From positions 2,666,001-2,730,000 of the forward strand of contig NC_051142.1 of the NCBI RefSeq assembly GCF_014839805.1: a stretch of 64,000 nucleotides of DNA, in the 5' to 3' direction. A program made the position numbers and the translations under genes. Shown piece by piece: positions 49,520 through 59,841 of the stretch (the first letter of the stretch is position 1; the number at the start of each line of letters is the position of its first letter). This DNA comes from Manduca sexta. Lineage: Eukaryota > Arthropoda > Insecta > Lepidoptera > Sphingidae. The notes beneath the pieces are model-generated. The model was not told the origin of the DNA. It ran no database searches and saw only the letters and a program-made list of their open reading frames with translations.

Positions 49520-51780
49520 TATACTTATATTTTATTACATTAACAAGCGTGTCCAGTGTCTCCGTGTACAGTCGGCCACAAAAGTAGACCGAAAAAAATA
49601 ATTTAAAATCGACTTTGAGCTGTAGTGTTTCTATTGAAAATAGTTTTGTCTTCACTAAAACATAGTGTTGGCGACGCACTGCCTCCCGTTAGCTTGCCGA
49701 CCACTCGGAATGCGGATAAGTGTAGTTAATGACTAAAAGTGCGTGTATGTGCCGACCCGTTAATAACATTAGGATAAAAACGATACAATGATTATATCAT
49801 CGCTGCCTCCTAGTTACGTTGGTGTTATTGATTCACAATAATTTTGTCTAGATCACGGTATTTTTATGCTTGCAACACAGTAATTCTCGATAAAAAAAAA
49901 TCGAATGTATTTGGATATCTCAGTAGGTAATAAGTACCTCTACACTGAACACAATATTCAGAGCTAAGTCCTTAACCATTGTGCGACAGGAGTAATGTAG
50001 GTAATTAAATAAGTTAAGAATTAAAAGCTTTTCCGATATTCCAATTGCTAACATGTGGGTTGTATCATCTATATTATGACTGCTTTCTTGATTTAAACCA
50101 ACCAAAAGTGAGTAACTCCTGCCCGAATCCACAGGGCGGGACACACACACTCCTTAGTAGGGGTGTATAATTAGGAAGTCCTAATTTCAATTACTCATCA
50201 CTTGTGAATTTTTCAACATTTCAATGATTTCTTCTGTTTAAAATATTATACGAAGTACGTATTTTTTAAAAGTTATAAGTAAAAATATTTTAAATACCCT
50301 ATTATCCTAAGTAAACAGTATTTTCAATGGGAACGCGTTCGGCGTTAGTATCACAACTCACAAGGCAACGTGCGTTTTATCGAATGGAGACAACGCGTTG
50401 TCTTGTGTCGAGCGAGCGCCGCGCGTTTCAAGCCTGTCTGCACAAGGCTTAATACTAGGCTCGATATAATATCATTTGGTCTCAGTTTGTTTCGAACATT
50501 TAGTTTATGGAGGTAACCGTAAAAATATTAAATAACATTTCTATTTTCATCTGCTGTGTATTGGTAAACACATTTGTTATAATAACAATTATTAAAATTC
50601 TTGTAATTACTTATGTGTTTAGATATTGGTTTATTTTTTCTAGTATATACTAATATATTAAATTTTATTAAAATTTACCTTTTCTTACGGATCCATGGTA
50701 CGAAATTTCGACGATATCCACGTAATAATAATCCCTACTCATCCAATTTCAAATGATAATCACAGAAAAAGGAAAGAACTATGCAATTGATTTTAAATCC
50801 ATTTGCAGATTCATCAAAACAAAATCAGCTTGAAATTGATTTTCTTTTTTATTTTATTTATATCCAGCCCAGTGTGTTTGAGGCAAGCCATTGCCCATAT
50901 TCTTTAAAATGCTCAAAATATGATCAGGTTTAGACAGGAAATTTTCAGCCAGAGCTACCAGTAATGAGACTTAACATCATCATCATCATCATGAGACTCA
51001 TGTCTCAGGATGGCGAGCGCGGTGGAATACCAAATAGTACTTTGTAATTCAAGGTGTTGGATGGTGTTTCTATTGTTTATGGGCGGTCGTATCGCATACC
51101 ATCAAGCGAATGCCAAGCACGTCTCGTCATTCAAATAAATAAAAAAAATAATAATAAAACGATAATAAAATAAAAATACGTCCACATGTACCACACAAAC
51201 ACTTTATTTCTAAAATATGATACTATATCGATATTGACTTATATCGTTAGTTATGCGCGCAATCATTGCAATTATTATTGTTAAGTGCTAATTAATTGTA
51301 GTACATTCTTAAGGATTTTTAGTTATTGTTACTATGAAACATGTTTTTTATGCCTTGGCCACATTAGGCGTACAGTACGCGAAGTACAATTACAAATCAT
51401 GTGCTAAAAAAAATTGTAATTTACATTGTCATTATGTTATTCACTATAATTTTAGCACGTATTTTCTCATATCGTTTTCAAAACGACGTACATACGTAAA
51501 ACTCATTACATAATAAAAAATTATATTGTTTTATTTGACTTTGAAATCGATTATCCGAAATGCCACTGGATTTAATTGATTCGAATAATCGGGATTCTAC
51601 TGTTGAGTTATCGTTACTTGTGCATATATTAAACTCTCAAATCTATTTACATAAATAAATCATATTTTAAACACAAAAAAGGACCTACAATTAGGACAAC
51701 TTATACAAATAAATAAAAAGAAAAATATCTTAGATACAAGAAAGGAGATAAAGGAACATAAGAATTGTTGGTCCGTATAC
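49520..51780 (-). repeat. Unit spacer between genes C and D
   Basis: Inverted relative to 39960-41340 plus 43430-44700: the acgcgttg block at about 50330-50450, the LINE tail near 50820, the SINE at 50960-51145 with a short (CAT)n run at 50976, and the Tigger relic 51412-51602. No gene seen. Confidence 0.6.
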
Positions 51781-51809
51781 AAGAAATACGTCCGTATAGA
51801 AGAAGAATT

Positions 51810-52264
51810 CTATCCGGTAAGCGTATTTGGATTGTCATTACTTAAACAGATCAAGCATTAAGAAACCTTTAGATTAAAAAATAAAATCCTATTTTTAATT
51901 TGGCAAGCATGTCATCCAAATCCGTTCAGCGATTTCTGGTTTCTATTTATTTATCAAATGTGTTCTAGACGTGCCTAGATATGGATTTATAAAAATAACA
52001 CCAAAGTTCTTCGACCATACTGCTAATTTAAAAAAAAACACCACGATCTTTTTTCCCAACCTTATTTGTAGTAGCAAACCGTTTAAAACAATTGGGCTCT
52101 TACACCTTTACTTTTCCGCATTCATTAAATATACAATTCTTCGAATTCTTACATTCCTCTATAGTATCCAAAAAAGGTTGTGGCTCAGGGTGGAACGCCG
52201 ATACCGCATTATATAACGAAAAGTAACAAATAAGTAAAATAATTGACAGATGAAGCAGCTTCAT
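51810..52264 (-). CDS. Secreted small peptide, cluster copy D (rearranged last exon)
   Basis: Exon 52264-52104 gives signal peptide MKLLHLSIILLICYFSLYNA, then VSAFHPEPQPFLDTIEEC, Cys38, Cys44 and an extra Cys49 (IFNECG), unique in the cluster. The donor gtaaga is good. The usual last exon is missing downstream. Instead the sequence after a tttaag acceptor (51842) can code VNDNPNTLTG and stop at 51810, which fits the VNDN start of copy F. So D is either a gene with a divergent end (63 residues) or a broken copy; no AATAAA is seen close by, and the flank looks rearranged. The promoter is intact. Confidence 0.55.
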
Positions 52265-52577
52265 TATGAATCTGAAAGAATAACATTCAAAGTTTATTAA
52301 AACGTTCAGTATATTCGCTCCTTCACTCGTATTGTATTTTCCAAGGATTACACCCCCTTGCACTTTTTCAGTTTTAAATGTATTCTAATTTTATAGTAAT
52401 GTATGTAAAGGACTTTTTATAAGTTTCGTTCAAATCCTTTACACGATAATATTTGATTTAGTAACAAAATTCAAAAATATGCACAAATTAATTAAGATTT
52501 AAAATAATAAGAAAGTCATAACCTTTAAATTGCAAAAATTATTACAAGACACGAAGCAGTGCCCTTTAGAGACTTGC

Positions 52578-52640
52578 CTATCTTTTATATAAATAAATAC
52601 GCGACTGATGAATATGTTGAACAGTTTCATTTATAAATAC
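52578..52640 (-). promoter_or_regulatory. Core promoter and first exon of peptide gene D
   Basis: The initiator A is at 52606, with a slightly altered TATA box (tttataaatg) at the expected distance. The first exon 52606-52578 ends in a GC donor (gcaagt). Confidence 0.7.
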
Positions 52641-52748
52641 CCGTAGCATCAAATGATATAAAATCGATTGGTTCCCTATAATATATATTTTCAATATTTT
52701 TTGTATAATCTAATCAAATTTTATACCTTGGTATTACTTTTATATTAT

Positions 52749-52930
52749 ACTAGCTTTTGCCTACGATTCCGCCCGCGTGTAAAAGTTTTTCCGGGATAAA
52801 TATTTTACCTGGATAAAGTAGCCTATAGCACTTAGGAGTAATTTAGTTATTAGTGAAAAAAAATCAATATCGGTTTAGGAGTTCCTGAGATTAGCGCCTT
52901 CTCACAAACAAACTCTTCGACTTTATAATC
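52749..52930 (-). mobile_element. Helitron-like non-autonomous element
   Basis: Full-length relative of 49330-49515, ending ctagt on minus. It abuts a second Helitron-like element that starts at 52929. Confidence 0.6.
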
Positions 52931-53924
52931 TATACTATTATATAAAGCTGAAGAGTTTGTTTGTTTGTTTGTTTGAACGCGCTAATCTCAGGAACTACCG
53001 GTCCAAACCGAAAAATTCTTTTTGCGTTGGATAGCCCTTTGTTCGTGGAGTGCTATAGGCTATATATCATCACGCTATGCCCAATAGGAGCGGAGCAGTA
53101 ATGGCTAATCTCAGGAAATACCGGTCCAAACTGATTTTTTTTTTGCGTTGGATAGCCCTTTGTTCGTGGAGTGCTATAGGCTATATATCATCACGCTATA
53201 CCCAATAGGAGCGGAGCAGTAATGGCTAATCTCAGGAACTACCGATTCGAATTGAAAAATTCTTTTTGTGTTGAATACTCCTTTGTCTGTGGAGTGCTCA
53301 AAGTCATATATCATCACGCTATGACCAATAGGAGCGGAGCAGTAATGGCTAATCTCAGGAACTACCGGTTTCAACTGAAAAATTCGTTTTGTGTTGGATA
53401 GCCCTTTATTTGTGGACCGCTATAAGCTATATATCATCACGCTATGACCAATAGGAGCGGAGCAGTAATGGCTAATCTCAGGAACTACCGGTTTGAACTG
53501 AAAAAAACTTTTTGTGTTGCATAGCCCTTTGTTCCTGGAGTGCTATAGGCTATATATCATCACGCTATGACCAATAGGAGCACAGCAGTAATGAAACATG
53601 TTGCAAAAACGGAGAAAATTATTAGTTTTGAGAGCTTCCGTTGCCTGCGCTGCGTAAACGGTTAAAGTTATGCAACAGTCATGTATGATAGGATTGTTCC
53701 ACTTAAAAAGTTCTAAAAAATATATTGTAAAACAAAGTCCCCCGATGCATCTGTCTGAACGTGTTAAACTCAAAAACTACCCAACGTATTAAGATGAAAT
53801 TTGGTATGGAGACAGTTTGAGACCCTGGGAAGAACATAGGCTCCCGGGAAACTACTACTTTTATAACGGAAAACTTTAGCCTGAAAAACTTTATGACGCG
53901 GGCGGAGCCGCGGGCAAAAGCTGG
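52929..53924 (+). mobile_element. Helitron-like element with expanded internal tandem array
   Basis: It starts TCTATACTATTA after an A and ends 'gcggagccgcgggcaaaag' then CTGG before T. A short GC hairpin lies just before the end, as expected for Helitrons (5' TC, 3' CTRR, A/T target). It carries no helicase. Confidence 0.6.
52980..53592 (+). repeat. About 122-bp tandem repeat, five units
   Basis: The phrase 'aggagcggagcagtaatgg' recurs with cggagc at 53091, 53212, 53335 and 53458 and a variant at 53581, spacing 121-123. Units share 'tatatatcatcacgctatg' and 'gatagccctttgttc'. Confidence 0.9.
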
Positions 53925-54014
53925 TATTAGTATAAATTTTATTACATTAACAAGCGTGTAAGAATTATGACTAACGACTATTGCATACGAATAGAAAATA
54001 ACAAAAAATCTAGT

Positions 54015-54800
54015 TCAAAAATGAATATTTTTGGTAGATCTTTTATGTTTGTATGGGTTTTCCCGTATTAAATCCCAAATGTAATCTCCCATCATATTCT
54101 CGTTGCACTGCCCTTGGTAATGTCGTTCAAAATCCATCACATTATGGTGAAAACGTTCTCCCTGCTCCGAATAGGCACCCATACTATCTTTAAATTTGTC
54201 CATATGTGACATTCTGCAGCCCATCAATTTAAAACTTTCAAGCATAGTTTCAATCAACTATTCATAATTGTCGGCTCTGTGGTTTCCAAGTCCAAGTTGA
54301 TTACTCCTTTCAGCGTCTGCCAAGCTTGTTTTTCATGAGCATTAAGGAATTTTGTGAAATCATCGCTGCTCATTTGTTTTATTTCTGGTCCAACGAAAAT
54401 ACCAGTTTTAACTTTAGCTTCAGATAATTTGGAAAAAAATATATTTAAATATTCAAAAGCTTCAGAATTATGATTTAAAGTTTTCACTAATTGCTTTATT
54501 AGACCTAACTTTTAATACCAGTGGCATTAATATATCTTTAGGCTTTACTATTGGTTTCGCTTTCACATTATGTTTTCCAATTTGAAATTAACACAAGCAA
54601 AGAGAAGCATCCATTTCTTATCTTGATTACGTATTTTGAGGTTAAAAAGCAAATTTTTTGCGTCTTACTTTAATAAATTTACAGCAAATAACACAGAATG
54701 AATTAACATCTTAGTTTCACTGTCTTGTTGCCATTTTCTAAATAAGTTCGACAGAAAAGTCGGTTGTTACAACTGTAATAGACTTTTTTTTAATAGTAAT
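54015..54800 (-). pseudogene. Broken fragment of a TE-associated insect protein (GERFH family)
   Basis: Minus-strand frames 54487-54254 and 54257-54015 are one protein split by a frame change. In order: KTGIFVGPEIKQM, a stretch with HEKQAWQTLKGVI, then LGCRMSH-like MGCRMSH, EQGERFHHNVMDFE and RHYQGQCNENMMGDYIW. This matches, from memory, a widespread uncharacterised insect family. Upstream (54,490-54,800 on minus) weaker pieces of the LLPPLHIKLGL-type segment persist with stops. It interrupts the E unit and is not functional. Confidence 0.6.
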
Positions 54801-55169
54801 AGACAAGTATTCACGCACTAGTGCCGTTCAGAAATAATGCACAATTTGCAATTAAGATGAAGATGAAGATCAATTAATATCTTCAAAACGTACTTATCAA
54901 CATAAATCAGACAAAAGCAAACTTCAAGAGTTAAAAATGGATATCTGAGTGTTTGTCAATGTTTGGAATCAGAATTCATGCATTAGAACAGAAACACAAA
55001 ATAATATTTTTTTGTAGGCTTGTGTAATATCATTATTTCGACTTAACTATAATGTCCGTGTCGTCCATATAATGTTCCTAATGTTATTAAAGGGTCGGCA
55101 CATACGCGCACTTTTAGTCCTTCACTACACTTATCCGCAATCCAAGTGGTCGGCAAGCAGCTAACGGGA

Positions 55170-55212
55170 ACAACTTTTCACGCGGGCGGAATCGCAGGCA
55201 AAAGCTAGTGCA
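55170..55212 (+). mobile_element. Helitron-like end upstream of gene E
   Basis: A short remnant 'cacgcgggcggaatcgcagg' plus 'caaaagctagt', matching the end of the other copies. Confidence 0.5.
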
Positions 55213-55281
55213 ATATAAAAGTATTACCAACGTATAACATTTGATTAGGCTATGCAAAAAATATTGAAAATATGTATTATA

Positions 55282-55351
55282 GGGAACCAATCGATTTAAT
55301 ATCACCCGTAGCAACGGGTATAAAATGAAACTGTTCAATATTTTCATCAGT
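55282..55351 (+). promoter_or_regulatory. Core promoter of peptide gene E
   Basis: TATAAAA at 55319, initiator A at 55349 (spacing 30), the accaatcgattt box and the dyad upstream. The first exon 55349-55377 has a regular GT donor (gtaagt). Confidence 0.8.
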
Positions 55352-55635
55352 CGCGTATTTATTTATATAAAAGATAGGTAAGTGTTTTAAGGGCACTGCT
55401 TCGTGTCTTGGAATTATTTTTGCAATTTAAAGGTTATGATTTTCTTATTATTTTAAATCTTATATTTGTGCATATTTTTTAATTTTTGTTACTAAATCAC
55501 ATATTATCGTGTAAAACATTTGAACGAAACTTATAAAAAAGTCTTTACATACATTATGAAAAATACAATACGAGAGAAGGAGCGAATAAACTGAACGTTT
55601 TTATAAAATTTGAACGTTATTATTTCAGATTCACA

Positions 55636-56108
55636 ATGAAGGGGCTTCATCTGATATTTTTCTTACTAATCGGCTGCTTTTCGTTATATAACGCGGCACC
55701 GGTGATCGGACCTGCACCACAGCCTTTTCTTGATACTATAAAGAGATGTGACAAGTCGAAGGGCTGTATATTTAATGATTCCGGAGATGTAAGCGTGTAA
55801 GGGCCCAATTGTTTTAAATCTTTTGCTACTATAAATAAGGTTGGGAAAAAAGATCGTGGCGCTTTTCTGAAATTCGCTGTTTGGTCGAAGAACTTTGGTA
55901 TTATTTATATAAACCATATCTATGCACGTCGAAAACACATTTGATAAATAAATAGAAACTAGAAAGCGCTGAACAGATTTGGATAACATGCTTGTTACCG
56001 AGAAAACCTTGTCGCGGCTACGTCCAAATTGAAAATAGGGTTATATTTTTTAATCTTAAATATTGTTTTTTTTTGTTCTGTTTCAGTAATAACAACAAGC
56101 AAAGCTGA
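55636..56108 (+). CDS. Secreted small peptide, cluster copy E
   Basis: Exons 55636-55796 and 56087-56108 (acceptor ctgtttcag) give 60 residues: MKGLHLIFFLLIGCFSLYNA signal, APVIGPAPQPFLDTIKRC, a C-x5-C pair (Cys38, Cys44), IFNDSG and the tail NNNKQS. A recent duplicate of copy B. In the last exon the codons after TGA still spell, in frame, the same ending as the long tail of copy F, but behind TGA and TAG. The usual AATAAA is changed to taaata; the next is at 56266. Confidence 0.78.
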
Positions 56109-56289
56109 TATAAATCTTAGGAAGCGATCATTAGCGCCCCGGGCGGAGGCACGACAATGTAACAAACAAGCAATAAGCTTTTTAAAAGTAAATAATTGTG
56201 AAATATAACATTTTATTGTGTTTTACTTATATTTGACGTGTTTTTCATTTATGTCATACGAAAATAATAAATAAGTATACTGTATTTTA

Positions 56290-56430
56290 TATTCATATTT
56301 AACACTCTCCCACTACTGGACACGAGCCTCCTCTAAGATTATTTTTAAGTAAAAATGTTACTCTTATTCGATAAAAAGATAATATTACTTATTATTGCAA
56401 GCTTTATTCATGAATATTAGTTTAGATCTG
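56290..56430 (+). repeat. Downstream flank shared by genes E and F
   Basis: Contains a truncated SINE tail and 'cgataaaaagataatattac', also found at 60985-61110 after gene F. It shows that F belongs to the same duplication history. Confidence 0.6.
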
Positions 56431-56559
56431 ATTTTGAAGTACAAAAATCCTTAAATCCAGTGCAAGCATAACTGGCTAAGATAAAAAAACCCTTAATCAT
56501 CTTCTCCCACGGTTTTGGGTTGTCGCAGGACAAATTCAATAGTTTTTCTTCGCATTTTT

Positions 56560-56790
56560 TTCATTATATTTGATTGATGAGACGAAGATGCCGCTCGCCT
56601 GATAAGCTATAGGACCGCTAAGAAACAGTAACAACACCATACAAGACTTTGAATTACAAAGCAGATACTGCGTGGCTTCACTCTTAATCCGAGTCATAAG
56701 AGGTAAAGTTTCATAATAGTCAGTTATAACGCTGGCTACAATGTCCTTCAAATTGGAACACAACAGTGCACGCAGACTGCTGCTTGGCGG
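56560..56790 (-). mobile_element. SINE-like element, diverged
   Basis: A decayed relative of 35155-35325 with 'gatgagacgaagatgccgc' and a block matching 'gaattacaaag'. Confidence 0.4.
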
Positions 56791-56834
56791 TAGAAATAGA
56801 TATTGCATAATGATTTCTTATGTTTAAGCGAATG

Positions 56835-57015
56835 TTAGACATTAAAATTAAACTATTTTTCGGATTTTGTCGCGGTTTTAATATTTAACTTTTATCCCGA
56901 CGCGTCGGGACGTCGGGACGTCGCGACGTTTTGAAGACTTTGTAGCCTTCGTGTCAGTCCCCTCCGTGACCACGAAGGGCGCGATAAAATACGAAAAATA
57001 GTTAAATTTTAATAC
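56835..57015. mobile_element. MITE-like inverted repeat
   Basis: The ends 'aaattaaactatttttcgg' and its inverted match ending at about 57015 enclose GC-rich 'cccgacgcgtcgggacg'. Related to 15494-15554. Confidence 0.55.
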
Positions 57016-57084
57016 ATATTGCGGTGGTATCTAGGCCCATACCAAATATCTACCAGTGGCGAACACGTATATCTAAATCATCAT

Positions 57085-57390
57085 TCATCTTTCATTATTA
57101 ATTGTGCATGTTCTAAATATAAACACATTTGAATCATAATCAGTTCGCGCGGCAGGAGGCTGGAAGGAATATTTTTTACGATTACCAATACGAAGACATT
57201 TTAAAATTTGGCTCGAAAGATATGCAGAATCTACCAGGTAATTCTGAATTTTATATAAAAATAATAGATCTCTAAGTATCTTACAAGGTGGAGGGGAAGA
57301 AACGCGCTGGGCGAAAGAAAAAATCGCAATGACATTACATTTGTTTGTATTAAGGAAGAGTAGATTATTAAGGCAATATGTTGGCAAATT
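57085..57390 (-). pseudogene. LINE reverse transcriptase C-terminal fragment
   Basis: The minus frame RDLLFLYKIQNYLVDSAYL followed by a basic stretch and RTDYDSNVFIFRTC resembles the C-terminal end of CR1/Jockey-type polymerases, where RDxLFLYKxxNxxxD is typical. No other part of the element is nearby. Confidence 0.6.
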
Positions 57391-57483
57391 CTGTAAGTTA
57401 CCCTATAGATCTAAGCAATAATTTATGTTATTTATTCTTTTGTATATTTTATTATCGTCGGCGTATAAGATAAAATTAGAAAT

Positions 57484-57730
57484 TTCCGTCGAAGGAAGCC
57501 CACAGTCGTCCCTAATGCGCCGAAGATGGCCACCGCAGATTTTTTATTGGTATGCCGTGCATTTTATATAGGTTAGGGACTCGGCCCGGCGATCGCCCGA
57601 AGGTAAACATCAAGTCTGGGCGGCTCAGCGCCGGGTCGTAAGGCACGGTGACCTCAACATAACCGTCCAGTCGCTCCCCAAGGAGGCTGGACGGTGGCGT
57701 TGATACACTTTCTCCGCGAAATCAAAAAAA
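57484..57730 (+). mobile_element. GC-rich retroposon, tail fragment
   Basis: The plus-strand 3' part ('tccctaatgcgccgaagat' to 'ctccgcgaaatcaaaaaaa') of the element complete at 42517-43090, ending in an A-rich tract. Confidence 0.7.
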
Positions 57731-58236
57731 AGGTCATCAAGAGCTAAAGACTTGTATTCAATTATGTTCTATGATAATTTATTTTTTTACACTTTGTACA
57801 CATGGTATACATACGGATTTAATGCTATGGGAATTCTCTCCCCGTCAACCTTAGGTGGTGCAGAGAATTGCAAGGAACTTTCTTGCCTGTTGCGAATGTT
57901 TTCACGCTGGTATTTTCGCTCGAAAAGATCTCCGAAGGCTAAAATTGTCTTACTTATTACGGCCTTTTTATGACGCAATAATATAGTTTTCGCTATATTG
58001 GTACTTGGAGATCCTTAGGATAATCTCTAGAGATTGATGAAAACCGCTAAAAAATATTCGGAGGCTACAATTGTCTTTGCTAGCTCTAGGCAACATCTGG
58101 AGCGACGTTTGATAACACGACTGTAGATGTAATAAAATATATTCTAAAGTAATATAAAATTTGATTAGGTTTTGGAAAACATACAATATTTAAAATCATA
58201 TTCATTCCTTGTAGGAACCAATTGATTTTATATTAT
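57731..58236. other. AT-rich spacer upstream of gene F
   Basis: No supported gene. From about 58130 the sequence matches the upstream flank of the other copies, including 'ggaaccaattgatttta' at 58214-58230. Confidence 0.45.
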
Positions 58237-59224
58237 ACTAGCTTCCGCCCGCAGCTTCGCCCGCGTGGATTTCGGGTTTCAAAAATGGAGAAGGTGCTCA
58301 ATTTGTCGGGATGTTTTTTTTAATTTTAGGTGGTATGCAGGTGGTCCGATTGTCCGGTCAGGGTCTGATGATGGGATCCTGGTGAAATCGAAGGAACTTT
58401 TAACCATTAAGGTTGCACACGAAATGACGGAAGCTTACAAAATGGAGTAACTTCTCCCGTTTTCCCAACATTTTCCATCACTGCTATGCTCCTATTAATT
58501 GTAGCGTGATGAAAAGTATACTATAACCAGCTCAGGAGTATGAAAAATAATTGTACCAAGTTAAGTTAAAATCCGTCGAGTAGTTTTTGTTTCTATAACG
58601 GTTATACAGACAGACAGACAAAAATTTTACTAATTGCATTTTTGGCACCTGTATCGATCCCTAATCACCCCCAGTTATTTTGGAAATATATTTCATGTAC
58701 AGAATTGACCTCTCTACAGATTTATTATAAGTATAGATATGCAAAAGTACCTCAAAAATTGTCCATAACGAAAACATGCATTTTAAAGTAAAACAAAAGA
58801 AATAATATCGTGAAGCCAACCAAATAACTAATGATATATTAAATTTTGTGACTGTTCAATTTAGTCGGGTCCGCGATATCACTTTTGTTGAGTTTCAGAA
58901 CGCGACATTACATTATTATATTCTGTGCTCCAACGCACACTGCTTTGATGTTAGGAACACACCTACATTGCTTAGACAACAGTGAACTTTATACAATAGC
59001 AATAAAGCTCAAATTGACTCTACGTATTAGTTAGAAAACGTTTGTATGGGAAATAGAAAAATGCTGTTTTGAGGATTTTCCCGGCAATTATTCGAATTTT
59101 TCTCACCTTTTAAACCTTCCCTAGACCTCCACGAATAATTCAAGACCAAGATAAGATAAATCCGTTCAGCCGTTCTCGAGTTTTAGCGAGACTAACGAAC
59201 AGCAATTCATTTTTATATATATAG
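58237..59224 (-). mobile_element. Helitron-like insertion in the gene F upstream region
   Basis: On minus it ends '...cgcccgcggg'-type sequence then CTAGT at 58241-58237; the other end has 'ttcatttttatatatatag'. It separates the conserved accaat box (58214-58230) from the TATA box (59238), which are only about 20-25 bases apart in the other copies. Confidence 0.6.
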
Positions 59225-59232
59225 ATGAAGCT

Positions 59233-59270
59233 TCAGGTATAAAATGAAATTGTTCAATATTTTCATCAGT
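59233..59270 (+). promoter_or_regulatory. Core promoter of peptide gene F
   Basis: TATAAAA at 59238 and TCAGT with A at 59268 (spacing 30). The palindrome tgaagcttca touches the TATA box. The first exon 59268-59291 ends aacag before gtaaga. Confidence 0.78.
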
Positions 59271-59289
59271 CTCGAATTATTTATTTAAC

Positions 59290-59545
59290 AGGTAAGAAGG
59301 TAGTTATTTCTTGCCAGTTCTTTGGTTTAAGGTGTATTAGCCTATCTCGTACCTCTTCCCATTCAACTCCCTGTAATAGAATACGTGCGACGCGTGTGAT
59401 CTGTCTCCTTCTTGGGCAGGTAAGTAGTAGTACTTATTTCTTGGAAGAAGTTATTTTGTTTAAGGTCAATTAGCCTATCCCATACCCCTCCCTTTACACC
59501 TCCCTCACCCTGTAACACAGAATACGTGTGGAGTATGTGCTCTGT
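59290..59545 (+). repeat. Tandem duplication in gene F intron 1
   Basis: Two copies about 125 bp apart share 'ttagcctatc', 'gaatacgtg' and a 'ggtaagtagt'-type start; the second begins with its own donor-like caggtaag. Confidence 0.6.
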
Positions 59546-59674
59546 TTCCCCATATTTATTTAGGTTTTATGCGTTTCGTTATCTAGACTGTTAACTACTA
59601 AACCCATTAAAAAAAAATTATAAATGAAGATTTTCTTTTATTTTTAGGAGCTATTGATATATGACAAAACAGAC

Positions 59675-59730
59675 AAAAAAAATCAAATATTATTGTTTAA
59701 CGTTTTTTAAACAATAATATTTGATTTTTT
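59675..59730. repeat. Perfect 24-bp hairpin in gene F intron 1
   Basis: The arm 'aaatcaaatattattgttta' and its inverted complement flank a loop of a few bases. It lies about 110 bases before the coding exon acceptor. Confidence 0.85.
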
Positions 59731-59841
59731 CTTCAGTGCTACTGCAGACTTTTCTATTTCTAGGAAAAGTCTAGTATTAAGCGAAGATTTAAGCAGCGAG
59801 TAAAATAATGCTTAAATATATATATTTTTTTCAGATTTAAA

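Larger units (their letters stand above)
34430..56430. repeat. Duplicated and inverted multi-kb units carrying the peptide genes
   Basis: The same blocks recur in the same internal order around genes A to E. They are a peptide gene, 'ggaccaacaattcttatg', a Tigger-like scar, 'taacgatttaagtcaatatc', a SINE tail with cgagacgagcttg, a LINE tail 'gcaaatcaatttcaagcgg', a block with acgcgttgtcttgtgtcgag, then the next promoter. The acgcgttg block is at about 36180 and 40360 (plus) and about 46100 and 50400 (minus). Units A and B are on plus and C and D are inverted, with the turning point near 44700-45900. The piece at 34430-35150 is the tail of a unit whose gene is missing, so at least one more copy once existed or was left behind. 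Confidence 0.8.

Noticed and set aside
50976..50996. Short CAT repeat
   Set aside because: Too short to matter beyond being a small microsatellite inside a SINE copy.
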